Shown: positions 1 through 8,643 of the stretch, one piece after another
Position numbering within the stretch: position 1 is the first letter of the stretch
Layout: every line of letters starts with the position of its first letter
NCBI RefSeq assembly: GCF_004323635.1
Contig: NZ_CP036515.1
Span: forward strand, 4,403,501-4,467,500
From: Lichenihabitans psoromatis
Lineage (GTDB): Bacteria; Pseudomonadota; Alphaproteobacteria; Rhizobiales; Beijerinckiaceae
Direction of reading: 5' to 3'
DNA length: 64,000 nucleotides
Program-made: the position numbers and the translations under genes
Notes under the pieces: generated by a model
The model's database searches: none
Seen by the model: the letters and a program-made list of their open reading frames with translations, nothing else
What the model was told of the DNA's origin: nothing

Positions 1-94
1 GTCAGGACCGGCTCGAGAGTTTAGACGAGGCCCTGACGAGCGGACGGGCACCGATCCGCCCCTGACGGGGGTCGATCGGGACGCGTCGTGCCGA

Positions 95-304
95 TCAGCA
101 GATCCGGGCGGCAGCGGAGTTTGCAACGGCTGGATAGGCCGACCAGCCGGGGCGCGTCTCGTCGATGCGTCCGGTCGGCAGTCCCTGACGTATTTCGAAA
201 GCTTCGACGCAGCGGATCGCGCAAAAAGACTTTCCCGAGCAGCCACGGCGTTTGAAGCTTCGGCCGGTCAGACGCGTGCCGCACAGGTCGCAATGCTCGA
301 TCAT
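95..304 (-). CDS. Small zinc-finger-like protein (treble-clef/TRASH-like)
   Basis: The 69-residue product has Cys5-x2-Cys8 near its start and Cys28-x3-Cys32 after a short basic stretch, with an extra Cys22. The second pair sits in an F-C-x3-C-x4-F context, as in TRASH/MYM-type treble-clef zinc fingers, so it may bind one Zn ion; this is inferred from spacing only. A GAGG-type ribosome site lies about 8 bases before the ATG, which supports a real start. It is divergent from def, separated by about 215 bases. The C-terminal third has no recognisable features. A chance ORF cannot be excluded in such GC-rich DNA, but the paired cysteines and ribosome site favour a gene. Confidence 0.5.
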   Translation of the reverse strand: MIEHCDLCGTRLTGRSFKRRGCSGKSFCAIRCVEAFEIRQGLPTGRIDETRPGWSAYPAVANSAAARIC

Positions 305-521
305 GCGGTTCGCCTCGCCCTCGCTGAGATCACTCTGCGCGAAGTGTCGGTGAGAACTGCCTGCGGAATTGTTACGTCGATCCGCGACTCACAGACCTCT
401 GCATCTCCATGGTAAATGTTAAACACGGTCGTGGTTGGCGAAGTCCCGTTCTGTGGACAAGCAGATTTGACCCTGAGCCCGCACCTCCTTATCTCAACGA
501 AACTCTTCATCAAGGTTCGTC

Positions 522-1121
522 ATGGCCGTTCTGCCCGTCGTCACTCTGCCCGATTCGAAACTGCGCCAGCCGTCCGCTCTGGTCACCACCGTGGACGCGT
601 CGGTGCGGGCTCTGCTCGATGATATGATCGAGACGATGTACGACGCCCCGGGCATCGGTCTCGCCGCGGTGCAGATCGGCGTGATGCAGCGTCTCGTGGT
701 GATCGATACGGCCAAGGAGGATGAACCGCGTCAGCCGCTGTTCCTGGTCAACCCCGAGATTACATGGCGTTCGGAGGAAACCTCTTCCTACGAAGAGGGC
801 TGCCTATCGATCCCTGACGATTATTACGAAGTGACCCGCCCCGAGCGGGTCCGCGTCACCTCTCTCGATCGCAACGGCGAGCCGCAGCACATCGAGGCGG
901 ACGGCATTCTGGCGACGGTCCTCCAGCATGAAATCGATCATCTCGATGGCGTGCTGTTCATCGATCATATTTCCAAATTGAAACGCGATCGCGTCATCAA
1001 GAAATTCGAGAAGGCCGCCCGGATCGCGCGGGAAAACGGACGGCCGTTCAACCCGCGCGAGGGAGATCGCCCGGAAGCGCCCGAGCGCACCCCACCCCGC
1101 CGCAGCATGAACGCGACCTGA
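522..1121 (+). CDS. def: Peptide deformylase
   Basis: This cytoplasmic metalloenzyme removes the N-formyl group from nascent polypeptides. All three family motifs are present: [10 protein letters not shown] at residues 44-53, EGCLS with the metal-ligand Cys94, and QHEIDH with His136, Glu137 and His140. The length (199 residues) is normal, although the C-terminal tail of about 25 residues is basic and proline-rich and lies beyond the catalytic core. It is the first gene of a tight def-fmt-truA operon, with only 4 bases before fmt. Pairing of deformylase with formyltransferase makes the two ends of the formyl-methionine cycle one transcription unit. Confidence 0.97.
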   Translation: MAVLPVVTLPDSKLRQPSALVTTVDASVRALLDDMIETMYDAPGIGLAAVQIGVMQRLVVIDTAKEDEPRQPLFLVNPEITWRSEETSSYEEGCLSIPDDYYEVTRPERVRVTSLDRNGEPQHIEADGILATVLQHEIDHLDGVLFIDHISKLKRDRVIKKFEKAARIARENGRPFNPREGDRPEAPERTPPRRSMNAT

Positions 1122-1125
1122 GCCG

Positions 1126-2067
1126 ATGCGCCTGATCTTCATGGGAACACCCGAGTTCGCGGTTCCCACCTTGAGCGAAATCGTCGGTCAGGGGCATGAG
1201 GTCGTCGCGGTCTACACACGCGCGCCAGCGCAGGGCGGCCGCGGCATGGATCTGCGTCTTTCGCCCGTCCATGTCATGGCCCAGCGTTTTGGCCTGCCGG
1301 TGCTGACGCCGGCCTCGTTGAAGGGCGATGCGGAGGCTGACGTTTTCGCGAGTTTCGGGGCCGATGCCGCCGTCGTGGTGGCTTATGGATTGTTGTTGCC
1401 GCAGCGCATTCTCGACGCCCCTGCCCTCGGCTGCTTGAACCTGCACGGATCGATGCTGCCGCGGTGGCGGGGCGCGGCCCCCATCCAGCGCGCCGTGATG
1501 GCGGGCGACAGCATGACGGGCGTGATGGTCATGCGGATGGAAGCCGGGCTGGACACAGGCCCGGTCGGCATGGCCGAAACGCTCCCGATCGGGCCCGACA
1601 TGACGGCCGGCGACCTGCACGACCATATGGCGCCCATCGGAGCAGACCTGATGGGGCGCGCCGTCGGCGCGCTGGGCCGGGGCAGCCTGCAGTTCAAAGC
1701 GCAGTCACCCGACGGCGTGACCTATGCGCGCAAGATCGATAAGGCCGAATGCCGCATCGACTGGGACCATCCGGCTCAGGTGGTCCACGACACGATCCGG
1801 GGCCTGTCCCCCTTCCCCGGTGCGTTTTTCGAGGCCGATCTCGGCAGCGGCACCGAGCGCGTAAAGGTTTTGCGCGCACGTGTCTCGGACGGGAGCGGCC
1901 CGGCCGGCACGCTGATCGCGGGCGGTCTCACGGTCGCCTGCGCCGCAGGAGCCGTGACGCTGCTGCAGGTGCAGCGCGCCGGGAAAGCGCCGCTTGATGC
2001 CGACACGTTCCTGCGTGGCACCCGCCTCGCCCCCGGCCTGCGACTCGCACCCTCCAGCCCAAGCTAA
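1126..2067 (+). CDS. fmt: Methionyl-tRNA formyltransferase
   Basis: It transfers a formyl group from 10-formyl-tetrahydrofolate to initiator Met-tRNA. The N-terminus ([13 protein letters not shown]) and the motif [17 protein letters not shown] around residues 107-123 are diagnostic of the formyltransferase domain and contain the catalytic His. A C-terminal tRNA-binding domain follows from about residue 205. The 313-residue length is typical. It starts 4 bases after def and ends 2 bases before truA, so the three genes are surely cotranscribed. Confidence 0.97.
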   Translation: MRLIFMGTPEFAVPTLSEIVGQGHEVVAVYTRAPAQGGRGMDLRLSPVHVMAQRFGLPVLTPASLKGDAEADVFASFGADAAVVVAYGLLLPQRILDAPALGCLNLHGSMLPRWRGAAPIQRAVMAGDSMTGVMVMRMEAGLDTGPVGMAETLPIGPDMTAGDLHDHMAPIGADLMGRAVGALGRGSLQFKAQSPDGVTYARKIDKAECRIDWDHPAQVVHDTIRGLSPFPGAFFEADLGSGTERVKVLRARVSDGSGPAGTLIAGGLTVACAAGAVTLLQVQRAGKAPLDADTFLRGTRLAPGLRLAPSSPS

Positions 2068-2069
2068 CG

Positions 2070-2813
2070 ATGCCGCGGTTCAAGCTGACGGTGGAATATG
2101 ACGGCACCGCCTTCGTCGGTTGGCAGCGGCAAGCCAACGGACCGTCGATCCAGGGTGAGATCGAGCGCGCCGCCGAGGCTTTGTCGGGCGCGCCTGTCAT
2201 GGTCAAGGGTGCCGGGCGCACCGATGCGGGGGTGCATGCGACCGGGCAGGTCGCACACCTCGATCTCAGCAAAGCCTACCGGAGCGACAGTGTTCGCGAC
2301 GCGCTCAATGCGCATCTGCGGCCTCACCCGATCTCCGTTCTGAAAGCCGAGGAAGTCGGACCCGACTTCGATGCCCGCTCCTCCGCGACGCGGCGGCACT
2401 ATCTCTATCGCATCGTCAATCGGCGGCCCCCGCTCGCTCTAAGCCACGATCGCGCTTGGCTGGTAAAGCGGAGGCTCGATGCGGGCGCCATGCACGAAGC
2501 CGGGCAAGCGCTCATCGGCCGACACGATTTCACCACTTTCCGCGATGCCGATTGTCAGGCCATCAGCCCCATCCGCACGCTCGATCGTATCGAGGTCAGC
2601 CAGGAGGGCGACCGGATCGATATCCGGGTTACGGCTCGCTCGTTCCTGCATCGTCAGGTCCGATCGATAGTGGGATCGCTCGAATTCGTCGGCGCAGGCA
2701 AATGGAGCACCGACGACTTACGAGCCGCCCTCGAAGCCCGGGATCGATCCCGCTGCGGCACCGTGGCGCCTGCCGCTGGCCTTTATCTGGCTCGAGTCGA
2801 TTACACAGGGTGA
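2070..2813 (+). CDS. truA: tRNA pseudouridine(38-40) synthase TruA
   Basis: It converts uridines 38, 39 and 40 of the tRNA anticodon stem-loop to pseudouridine. The catalytic Asp52 lies in [14 protein letters not shown], the family signature. The N-terminal [18 protein letters not shown] and the later [14 protein letters not shown] segment also match. The 247-residue length is usual. It is the last gene of the def operon and faces the minus-strand kinase gene, with a perfect 18-base palindrome between the two stop codons. In many relatives a dapE gene follows truA; it does not here. Confidence 0.97.
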   Translation: MPRFKLTVEYDGTAFVGWQRQANGPSIQGEIERAAEALSGAPVMVKGAGRTDAGVHATGQVAHLDLSKAYRSDSVRDALNAHLRPHPISVLKAEEVGPDFDARSSATRRHYLYRIVNRRPPLALSHDRAWLVKRRLDAGAMHEAGQALIGRHDFTTFRDADCQAISPIRTLDRIEVSQEGDRIDIRVTARSFLHRQVRSIVGSLEFVGAGKWSTDDLRAALEARDRSRCGTVAPAAGLYLARVDYTG

Positions 2814-2830
2814 AGCGGCGGCCGCCGCTT
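2813..2830. terminator. Perfect palindrome between convergent genes
   Basis: An 18-base perfect palindrome (AAGCGGCGGCCGCCGCTT) fills the gap between the convergent truA and PfkB stop codons and overlaps both. It could fold in either transcript and act as a bidirectional stop, but no T-tract follows on either strand, so intrinsic termination is uncertain. Confidence 0.3.
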
Positions 2831-3800
2831 ATGCCGGCATGGATCCGACGCCAGCCGGCGTGATGGCCCGCATCTCGTCGCGTGTCGGCGGATTGGCGCC
2901 CTTGCGCGTGCAGGTGATCGCAGCCGCCGCAATCGCGAAGCTCACCCATCCCTCGACGGCGTTCGACCGATAAGCCTGGGTGTCGGCGATAGCGCGTCGC
3001 CCGATTGCACCATCGTCGAACATCGCGGCCAGGAGCGCCGCCATGAAGCTGTCACCGGCCCCGACCGTATCGACGACCGTGATGGTCGGCGCGAGGCGTT
3101 CGACTGAATCACCGTCGAAAAACGCGATGGCGCCGGCTCCCCCGCGAGTCAACACCACCAGTCGTGGCCCGAACGTGGCCCAGGTCGCAGCCACCTCATG
3201 CGGCTCGCGGTTGGGGTACAACCAGAGCAGGTCCTCATCGCTCACCTTGACGACGGTGGACAGGCGCACCCGCGCCTCGACCGCCACAACCGTCTGCTCC
3301 GGCGGCGCAATCACCAGCGGGCGGATGTTCGGATCGTAGCTCGTGGTCGCGACGCCGGCCGCCTGGGCAAAGGCCTGCAGCGATGCCTTGCCGAGCGAGC
3401 CTTCGGTCGCCGAGAACGAGCCGATATGCAAATGGCCGACATGGCCGGGCCACTTGTCCGGGAAAGGCGAGGGGCCGTCGTAAGCCGTCGACCCCAGATA
3501 AAAAGCATAACGCGCGCCGGTGGCTTCCGTACCGCGTGTCACGAAGGCCAGCGGCGAGGGCTGAGGCGCCCGTACGACGAAACCGAGATCGACCGAACTG
3601 GCATTGAGACGCTCGACGATCGCCTCGCCCATCGAGTCGGTCGACACCCGCCCGGCATAGCCGGTCGACACGCCGAGCCGGCCGAGGCCGATCGCAGTGT
3701 TGAAGGGGGATCCGCCGAGCACCGCCTCGTAGCTCGATCCGGTCAGCGGGATGAGATCGACGAGCGCTTCGCCCGCCACGAGGATCAGATCGTCGCCCAT
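2829..3800 (-). CDS. PfkB-family sugar kinase (fructokinase or 2-keto-3-deoxygluconate kinase type)
   Basis: An ATP-dependent ribokinase-family kinase of 323 residues. An early GGSPFNTAIGLGRLG segment forms the substrate-binding glycine-rich loop, and the C-terminal DTVGAGDSFMAALL carries the catalytic Asp and anion-hole glycines. The ATG at 3800 was chosen over longer versions because it follows an AAGAGGAA ribosome site and matches the family N-terminus. It lies about 100 bases downstream of the FAH-family gene on the same strand. Beside a UxaA-type dehydratase, phosphorylation of a keto-deoxy sugar acid is a reasonable role, but the sequence resembles fructokinases equally well. Confidence 0.85.
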   Translation of the reverse strand: MGDDLILVAGEALVDLIPLTGSSYEAVLGGSPFNTAIGLGRLGVSTGYAGRVSTDSMGEAIVERLNASSVDLGFVVRAPQPSPLAFVTRGTEATGARYAFYLGSTAYDGPSPFPDKWPGHVGHLHIGSFSATEGSLGKASLQAFAQAAGVATTSYDPNIRPLVIAPPEQTVVAVEARVRLSTVVKVSDEDLLWLYPNREPHEVAATWATFGPRLVVLTRGGAGAIAFFDGDSVERLAPTITVVDTVGAGDSFMAALLAAMFDDGAIGRRAIADTQAYRSNAVEGWVSFAIAAAAITCTRKGANPPTRDEMRAITPAGVGSMPA

Positions 3801-3898
3801 TGGTGGTTCCTCTTGCTTGACGCGCATCGGCGGCGGTCGACCCGACGCCAATGAACCTCGCTTAAATCGAGTTGCGTCATGTCGCGCAAGAGCAGCGT

Positions 3899-5074
3899 CT
3901 AGATCAGCCCGCGCTTGGCGAGATGACGCATCAAATGGCTCGCCCCATAGGTCCAGGGCGCGCATTCGTGGCTATAGCGGATCCGGTTGGTCAAGCGTCC
4001 GAGCGCCGGGGTCGCGACCGTGACGACATCACCCACCTTGTGCGTAAAGCCCTTGCCCGGCTCCTCCCGGTCTTCGATCGGGGCGAAGAGCGTACCGAGA
4101 AACAGCACGGCCCCGTCCGGATATTGGTGATGCGGCCCGATCATCTGCTCGGCAAGATCGGCCGGATCGCGGCTGATCTTGTCCATCGAACTCGATCCTT
4201 CGAGCGTGTAGCCGTCGACGCCTTCGACCCGCAGCGTCACATACATCGACCGCACCGTATCGAGCGAAAAGCCACCGTCGAAGAAGCGGAGGAACGGGCC
4301 AAGCGCGCAGCTCGCATTATTATCCTTCGCCTTCCCGAGCAGCAGCGCCGACCGGCCTTCGACATCGCGAAGATTGACGTCGTTGCCAAGCGTCGCGCCG
4401 ACGATCCGTCCATCCGACGCGACCACAAGCACGACCTCCGGCTCGGGGTTGTTCCAATGCGATTTCACATGGATGCCGGCATCGGCGCCGGTGCCGACGG
4501 CCGCCATAGCGGGCGCCTTGGTGAAGATCTCCGCATCCGGGCCGATGCCGACCTCGAGATATTGCGACCAAGCGTTCTGCGCGAGCAGAACTTCTTTGAG
4601 GTGCATGGCTTCGGCCGAGCCCGGCTTAAGCTTCGAGAAGTCCTCGCCGACCAGGCGGGTGATCTCGGTTCGGATCTCGGCAGCGGCGCTCATGTCACCC
4701 CTGGCCCGCTCCTCGATCACGCGTTCCAGCATCGACACCGCGAAGGTCACGCCAGCGGCTTTGATCGCGTGAAGGTCGATCGGCGCCAGAAGCCAAAGCC
4801 GTGTCGGGTCGCGATTATCTTCTCCGGTATTGGCCAGAACCTCCTCGAGCGTCGCGATCTTATCGCCCGAGGCGCCGCGCAACGCCTCCGCGGGCGAGGC
4901 GTCCTCGCAGAGATCCCGCATGGTCGGGAATGTCTTGCTGATATCGATCAACCCGCCCTCGCGGACCGCGACAACAGCCGGACCACCGAGATCGGGACGC
5001 CAGACGCGCGCCGCGAGCGCGCCAGCAAAACCATCCTCGGGGAGTGTCGTCGCAGGGGTCAGCGGATGCATCAT
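3899..5074 (-). CDS. Fumarylacetoacetate hydrolase-family protein
   Basis: A 391-residue FAH-superfamily protein. These metal-dependent enzymes include C-C hydrolases, decarboxylases and 2-keto-3-deoxy-sugar-acid dehydratases. The C-terminal half carries the metal-site pattern expected for the fold, with an NPEPEV segment and the GNDVNLRD stretch that is the usual position of the FAH core. Translation probably starts at the second of two candidate regions: the ATG at 5074 gives a normal length, while a longer reading adds 42 arginine-rich residues. It is divergent from the GntR gene by 77 bases and upstream of the PfkB kinase. Together with the UxaA protein this suggests hexonate or pentonate breakdown; the exact reaction is not decidable here. 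Confidence 0.85.
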   Translation of the reverse strand: MMHPLTPATTLPEDGFAGALAARVWRPDLGGPAVVAVREGGLIDISKTFPTMRDLCEDASPAEALRGASGDKIATLEEVLANTGEDNRDPTRLWLLAPIDLHAIKAAGVTFAVSMLERVIEERARGDMSAAAEIRTEITRLVGEDFSKLKPGSAEAMHLKEVLLAQNAWSQYLEVGIGPDAEIFTKAPAMAAVGTGADAGIHVKSHWNNPEPEVVLVVASDGRIVGATLGNDVNLRDVEGRSALLLGKAKDNNASCALGPFLRFFDGGFSLDTVRSMYVTLRVEGVDGYTLEGSSSMDKISRDPADLAEQMIGPHHQYPDGAVLFLGTLFAPIEDREEPGKGFTHKVGDVVTVATPALGRLTNRIRYSHECAPWTYGASHLMRHLAKRGLI

Positions 5075-5103
5075 TCCGTCTCGCGTTGGGGCCGATGCAG
5101 GCA

Positions 5104-5115
5104 AATTGCACAATT
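5104..5115. promoter_or_regulatory. Candidate GntR operator palindrome
   Basis: AATTGCACAATT is a perfect inverted repeat with a 2-base centre, in an AT-richer stretch of the 77-base gap between the divergent FAH-family and GntR-uxaA genes. FadR-type GntR proteins commonly bind short palindromes of this kind near their own promoters. The assignment is by position and symmetry only. Confidence 0.35.
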
Positions 5116-5151
5116 GCTTGACCTTCGCCAAGCGCGATCTTACCATCTGAC

Positions 5152-5955
5152 ATGCTAGCGAGCGACAAAGACGCGCATCTGTGTGACGCGGCCGCTGCAA
5201 TCCTGCATAGGATGGGTCCCCGCCTCATGGACGCCTCGGCGCATCATCGATCGACCGCAGCCGTGCAGGCGCCCGAGCCCGCCACAGCCAAGCGATCGTC
5301 CAAGGCTGGTCATGTCTACCACGAGATCAAGGAAGCGATTCTGTCCGGGCTGCTCGAACCCGGATCACCGATCGACAAGGCCGAACTCTGCGAACGGCTC
5401 GGGATGTCACGTTTTCCCGTGACGACGGCGATCAATCGGCTTGCCTATGACAGGTTGGTGGTGATCGAACCGCAACATGGCTCGTTCGTTGCCAAGATCG
5501 CCTTGAGCGACGTACGGGAATGTATGCTGATCCGGACCGCGATCGAAGCCGAAATCGCCGCCGTGGCCGCCGAACGCGCGCCGCGGGCGCTCATCGACGA
5601 TCTTAACCGCAACCTGCGCTACGAAGCGGCGGCGGCCGACGCGGATGACCGACCCGGGCTCTATGCTCTGGATGTCGCTTTTCACCGCAGCATTTGCGAC
5701 AGCCTCGGGCTCGCCCAAGCCGGCATCATTCTCGACACGCTCCGGTCGCATCTCGAGCGCATCCGCCGCATCCTCATGACGCCGCCGGGCCGCATGGCCA
5801 GCACGGTCGAGGAACACCGGGCCATCGTGGACGGAATGTCGACCGGCGATCCGGACGCCGCCCGCCTCGCCATGCGCCGCCACCTCGCCCAAACCACCGC
5901 GCTGTTCGACAGTTTCGCGCAGCAGAACCCCACGCTTTTCTCGGATTTACCATGA
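5152..5955 (+). CDS. GntR-family regulator, FadR subfamily (FCD domain)
   Basis: A winged-helix DNA-binding domain lies at about residues 50-120 (VYHEIKEAILSGLLEPGSPI, then a recognition helix around MSRFPVTTAINRLA). It is followed by an all-helical FCD ligand domain at about 125-250 with the expected metal or ligand residues (ALDVAFHRSICD, and EEHRAIVDGM). FCD regulators usually sense carboxylic acids. The stop overlaps the start of the dehydratase gene by ATGA, so regulator and enzyme are translationally coupled. A later ATG at 5227 would shorten the poorly conserved N-terminus by 25 residues and is equally possible. It probably controls this locus in response to a sugar acid. Confidence 0.88.
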   Translation: MLASDKDAHLCDAAAAILHRMGPRLMDASAHHRSTAAVQAPEPATAKRSSKAGHVYHEIKEAILSGLLEPGSPIDKAELCERLGMSRFPVTTAINRLAYDRLVVIEPQHGSFVAKIALSDVRECMLIRTAIEAEIAAVAAERAPRALIDDLNRNLRYEAAAADADDRPGLYALDVAFHRSICDSLGLAQAGIILDTLRSHLERIRRILMTPPGRMASTVEEHRAIVDGMSTGDPDAARLAMRRHLAQTTALFDSFAQQNPTLFSDLP

Positions 5956-7487
5956 CGCTCCTCTCGACATCCCCCGCCCGCACGCTGCGCCTGCAGCCGC
6001 AGGACAACGTCGTCGTCGCGGTCGACACGCTCGATCCCGGTGCCCTCAATGGATCGGGCGTCGAGGCGCGCGTCCGGGTGCCGAAGGGTCACAAGATGGC
6101 GACCGGACCGATCCGCACGGGCGAACCGATCCTGAAGTTCGGGCAGATCATCGGCTTTGCGACGCAGGACATCATGCCGGGCGATTGGGTCCACGAGCAT
6201 AATGTCGAGATGCACGACTTCGCGCGCGACTATCATTTTGCCGAAGGGGCCAAGACCGAATTGGTGCTGCCGATCGAGCAACAAGCGACGTTTCAGGGTT
6301 TTCGGCGCGTCAACGGCAAGGCCGGCACGCGCAATTATCTCGCGATCCTGACGAGCGTGAACTGCTCGGCTTCGGTGGCCCGATTCATGGCCAAGGAGGT
6401 GGAACGATCCGGCGTCCTCGACGATCATCCGGAGATCGACGGCATCATCGCGCTGGTGCATGGCACCGGCTGCGGCATCGCCTCCAAGGGTGAGGGGTTC
6501 GACGCGCTGAAGCGCACCCAATGGGGTTACGCCAGCAACCCGAATATCGCCGGCGTTCTGCTGGTCGGCCTGGGTTGCGAAGTGTTCCAGATCGGCCGGA
6601 TGAAGAGCGAATACGGCCTGCGCGAAAGCGATGCCTTCCGCACCATGACGATCCAGGAAACCGGCGGCACACGCAAGACCGTCGAGGCCGGTGTCGCGGC
6701 ACTGCGGGACATGATCCCGGCGGCCGCCAAGGCGCGGCGCGAGACGCTGCCGGCGTCCGAACTGGTTCTCGCCCTGCAATGCGGTGGGTCGGACGGCTAT
6801 TCGGGAATTACGGCCAACCCGGCCCTTGGGTCGGCCGCCGATCTGCTGGTTCGGCACGGCGGCACCGCCATCTTGTCGGAAACGCCGGAGATCTATGGCG
6901 CGGAACATCTGCTGACACGCCGCGCCGCGACGCGCGAAGTGGGCGAAAAGCTCGTCTCGATGATCAAGTGGTGGGAGGATTATACCTCGCGCGCCGGTGG
7001 CGAAATGAACAACAATCCCTCGCCCGGCAACAAGCTCGGCGGGCTCACAACCATTCTCGAAAAGTCGCTCGGCGCGACCGCCAAGGGTGGCACCTCGACC
7101 CTGACGGGCGTCTATCATTACGCCGAGCCCGTCACGACCAAGGGGTTCGTCTTCATGGACACACCCGGCTACGATCCCGTCTCGGCGACCGGCCAGGTTG
7201 CTGGCGGCGCCAACATCCTCTGCTTCACAACGGGCCGCGGCTCGGCCTACGGCTGTAAGCCAACCCCCTCGATCAAGCTCGCGACCAATAGCGACATCTA
7301 TGCCCGTATGACCGAGGACATGGATATCAATTGCGGCGACATCCTCGACGGCGTCAGCATCGAGGCCAAGGGCCAGGAGATCTTCGACAAAATTCTGGCG
7401 ATCGCGTCCGGTGAACCCTCGAAATCCGAGGCTCTCGGCTATGGCGACGCTGAATTTGTGCCCTGGCAGATCGGCGCCACCATGTAG
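5952..7487 (+). CDS. UxaA/GarD-family sugar-acid dehydratase
   Basis: A 511-residue member of the altronate/galactarate dehydratase family, iron-dependent enzymes that convert aldonates or aldarates to 2-keto-3-deoxy products. A SAF domain occupies about residues 10-90. The catalytic part begins with NGKAGTRNYLAIL and TSVNCSAS, followed by HGTGCGIASKGEGF, GLGCEVFQIGRM and CGGSDGYSGITANPALG, which are family hallmarks with conserved cysteines. The ATG overlaps the GntR stop. Altronate, galactarate or another hexonate could be the substrate; the family cannot be split reliably by eye. No uxuA/uxaB-type dehydrogenase or aldolase is adjacent. Confidence 0.9.
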   Translation: MTLLSTSPARTLRLQPQDNVVVAVDTLDPGALNGSGVEARVRVPKGHKMATGPIRTGEPILKFGQIIGFATQDIMPGDWVHEHNVEMHDFARDYHFAEGAKTELVLPIEQQATFQGFRRVNGKAGTRNYLAILTSVNCSASVARFMAKEVERSGVLDDHPEIDGIIALVHGTGCGIASKGEGFDALKRTQWGYASNPNIAGVLLVGLGCEVFQIGRMKSEYGLRESDAFRTMTIQETGGTRKTVEAGVAALRDMIPAAAKARRETLPASELVLALQCGGSDGYSGITANPALGSAADLLVRHGGTAILSETPEIYGAEHLLTRRAATREVGEKLVSMIKWWEDYTSRAGGEMNNNPSPGNKLGGLTTILEKSLGATAKGGTSTLTGVYHYAEPVTTKGFVFMDTPGYDPVSATGQVAGGANILCFTTGRGSAYGCKPTPSIKLATNSDIYARMTEDMDINCGDILDGVSIEAKGQEIFDKILAIASGEPSKSEALGYGDAEFVPWQIGATM

Positions 7488-7518
7488 CTGCGGGTATCGA
7501 CCTTAGCGCCCGAGGCGG

Positions 7519-8616
7519 TCAGTTGCTTGGGCCTCGTCCGACCAGAACCGCCGTCGGGCCGGGCTCGTCGTCGAATAAACGCTCGTAGAGTCGCTCGACC
7601 CCGATATCCAATAATTCGTTCAGGCGTGGTCCGAGATTGCGGAGATGCGGGTAGCCTACGACAAGTCGATCCATGATGGCGATGGCGCGATCGAGGTCGC
7701 CTGCAGCCTCGTAATATTCGCTGAGGCGATAAAGCGTGATCTGACGATCGGGTTCGAGAACCAGCGCATGGTCGAGAATGCGCTTGCCTTCCTCGAGGTC
7801 GCCGACCTGAACCAGCAATGCGCCGAGATGATCCAGAAAAGGCAAATATTGCGGCCTGAGATCGGCCGCCATACGAGCGAAGCGGACGCGATCGCGCGGC
7901 CTCCGGATGTTGTTCGAGATATTGTAGTAGAGATGCGCCGACCGCCGTCGCTCGGCTTTTAAGTGCTGCGCGAAGATTGCGGGATCAAAGGTTCCGGCTG
8001 CGATCTCGGGAAGCGCCGTCTGGAGCAAGCCGATTTCGGCTAGCATCGTGGTGCAGGGATGGCCGCCATTGACGACCGGCACGGCAATGACGCGCGTCTT
8101 GCCCTTGAACATCTCGACATGATGCCGATCAGGGTCGCGCGGATCGTAGAAGATGGTCGCGGCTTCGACGAAACAATCGTCCCATCGGTTCTCATGGCGG
8201 AAGTCGATCGCCTCCGCGTCGAAACGCCAGCGGGTCTCGAAGGGTGGCGTGTCGGGGTTGATCGAATATTGCGGCGACATGGCGATCGCATGCCCGGCCC
8301 CCACCTGGCGGCCGAACCGAATGGCCGCATATCCACCCATGCTCGAGCCGTAGGTGACGACCCGCCGGTAGCCGGTGACGGCGTTCCGGGCCGCATCGAA
8401 CGCCTTGGCCGATGTTTCGTGCAGATACCAATTGTTGCGGCGCGACAGAATATGGACGGCATCGAAACCGCGATCGCGCAGGAATGACTCGCCGAAAGCC
8501 GGCCGGTCCAGCGAACCGACATCGGAATACGAATCAAACGTGACGAAACACACCGTCGACCCGAACGGGCATGCGGCGCGGACCAGCAAATCGTCGTCAC
8601 GGTAGAGGTCAACCAT
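7519..8616 (-). CDS. Alpha/beta-hydrolase-like domain fused to TPR-like repeats
   Basis: The 365-residue protein has two parts. Residues 1 to about 190 resemble an alpha/beta hydrolase, with the nucleophile elbow GSSMGGYAAIRF at about 91-102 and a late NGGHPC segment that could hold the catalytic His. Residues from about 225 form helical pairs resembling tetratricopeptide repeats (for example YLPFLDHLGALLVQVGDLEE, then a second repeat around YYEAAGDLDRAIAI). No signal peptide is visible, so it is probably cytoplasmic. It starts 27 bases after murI on the same strand, with no strong ribosome site. Proteins of this layout often accompany polysaccharide genes, but no function is claimed. Confidence 0.7.
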   Translation of the reverse strand: MVDLYRDDDLLVRAACPFGSTVCFVTFDSYSDVGSLDRPAFGESFLRDRGFDAVHILSRRNNWYLHETSAKAFDAARNAVTGYRRVVTYGSSMGGYAAIRFGRQVGAGHAIAMSPQYSINPDTPPFETRWRFDAEAIDFRHENRWDDCFVEAATIFYDPRDPDRHHVEMFKGKTRVIAVPVVNGGHPCTTMLAEIGLLQTALPEIAAGTFDPAIFAQHLKAERRRSAHLYYNISNNIRRPRDRVRFARMAADLRPQYLPFLDHLGALLVQVGDLEEGKRILDHALVLEPDRQITLYRLSEYYEAAGDLDRAIAIMDRLVVGYPHLRNLGPRLNELLDIGVERLYERLFDDEPGPTAVLVGRGPSN

Positions 8617-8643
8617 GTCGGTCTGTCAGCATGCGCCGCCGCG

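Noticed and set aside
5682..7118. Long minus-strand ORF (478 codons) over uxaA and the end of the GntR gene
   Set aside because: It is antisense to a full-length recognised enzyme, is arginine- and histidine-rich with no family features, and arises from high GC codon bias.
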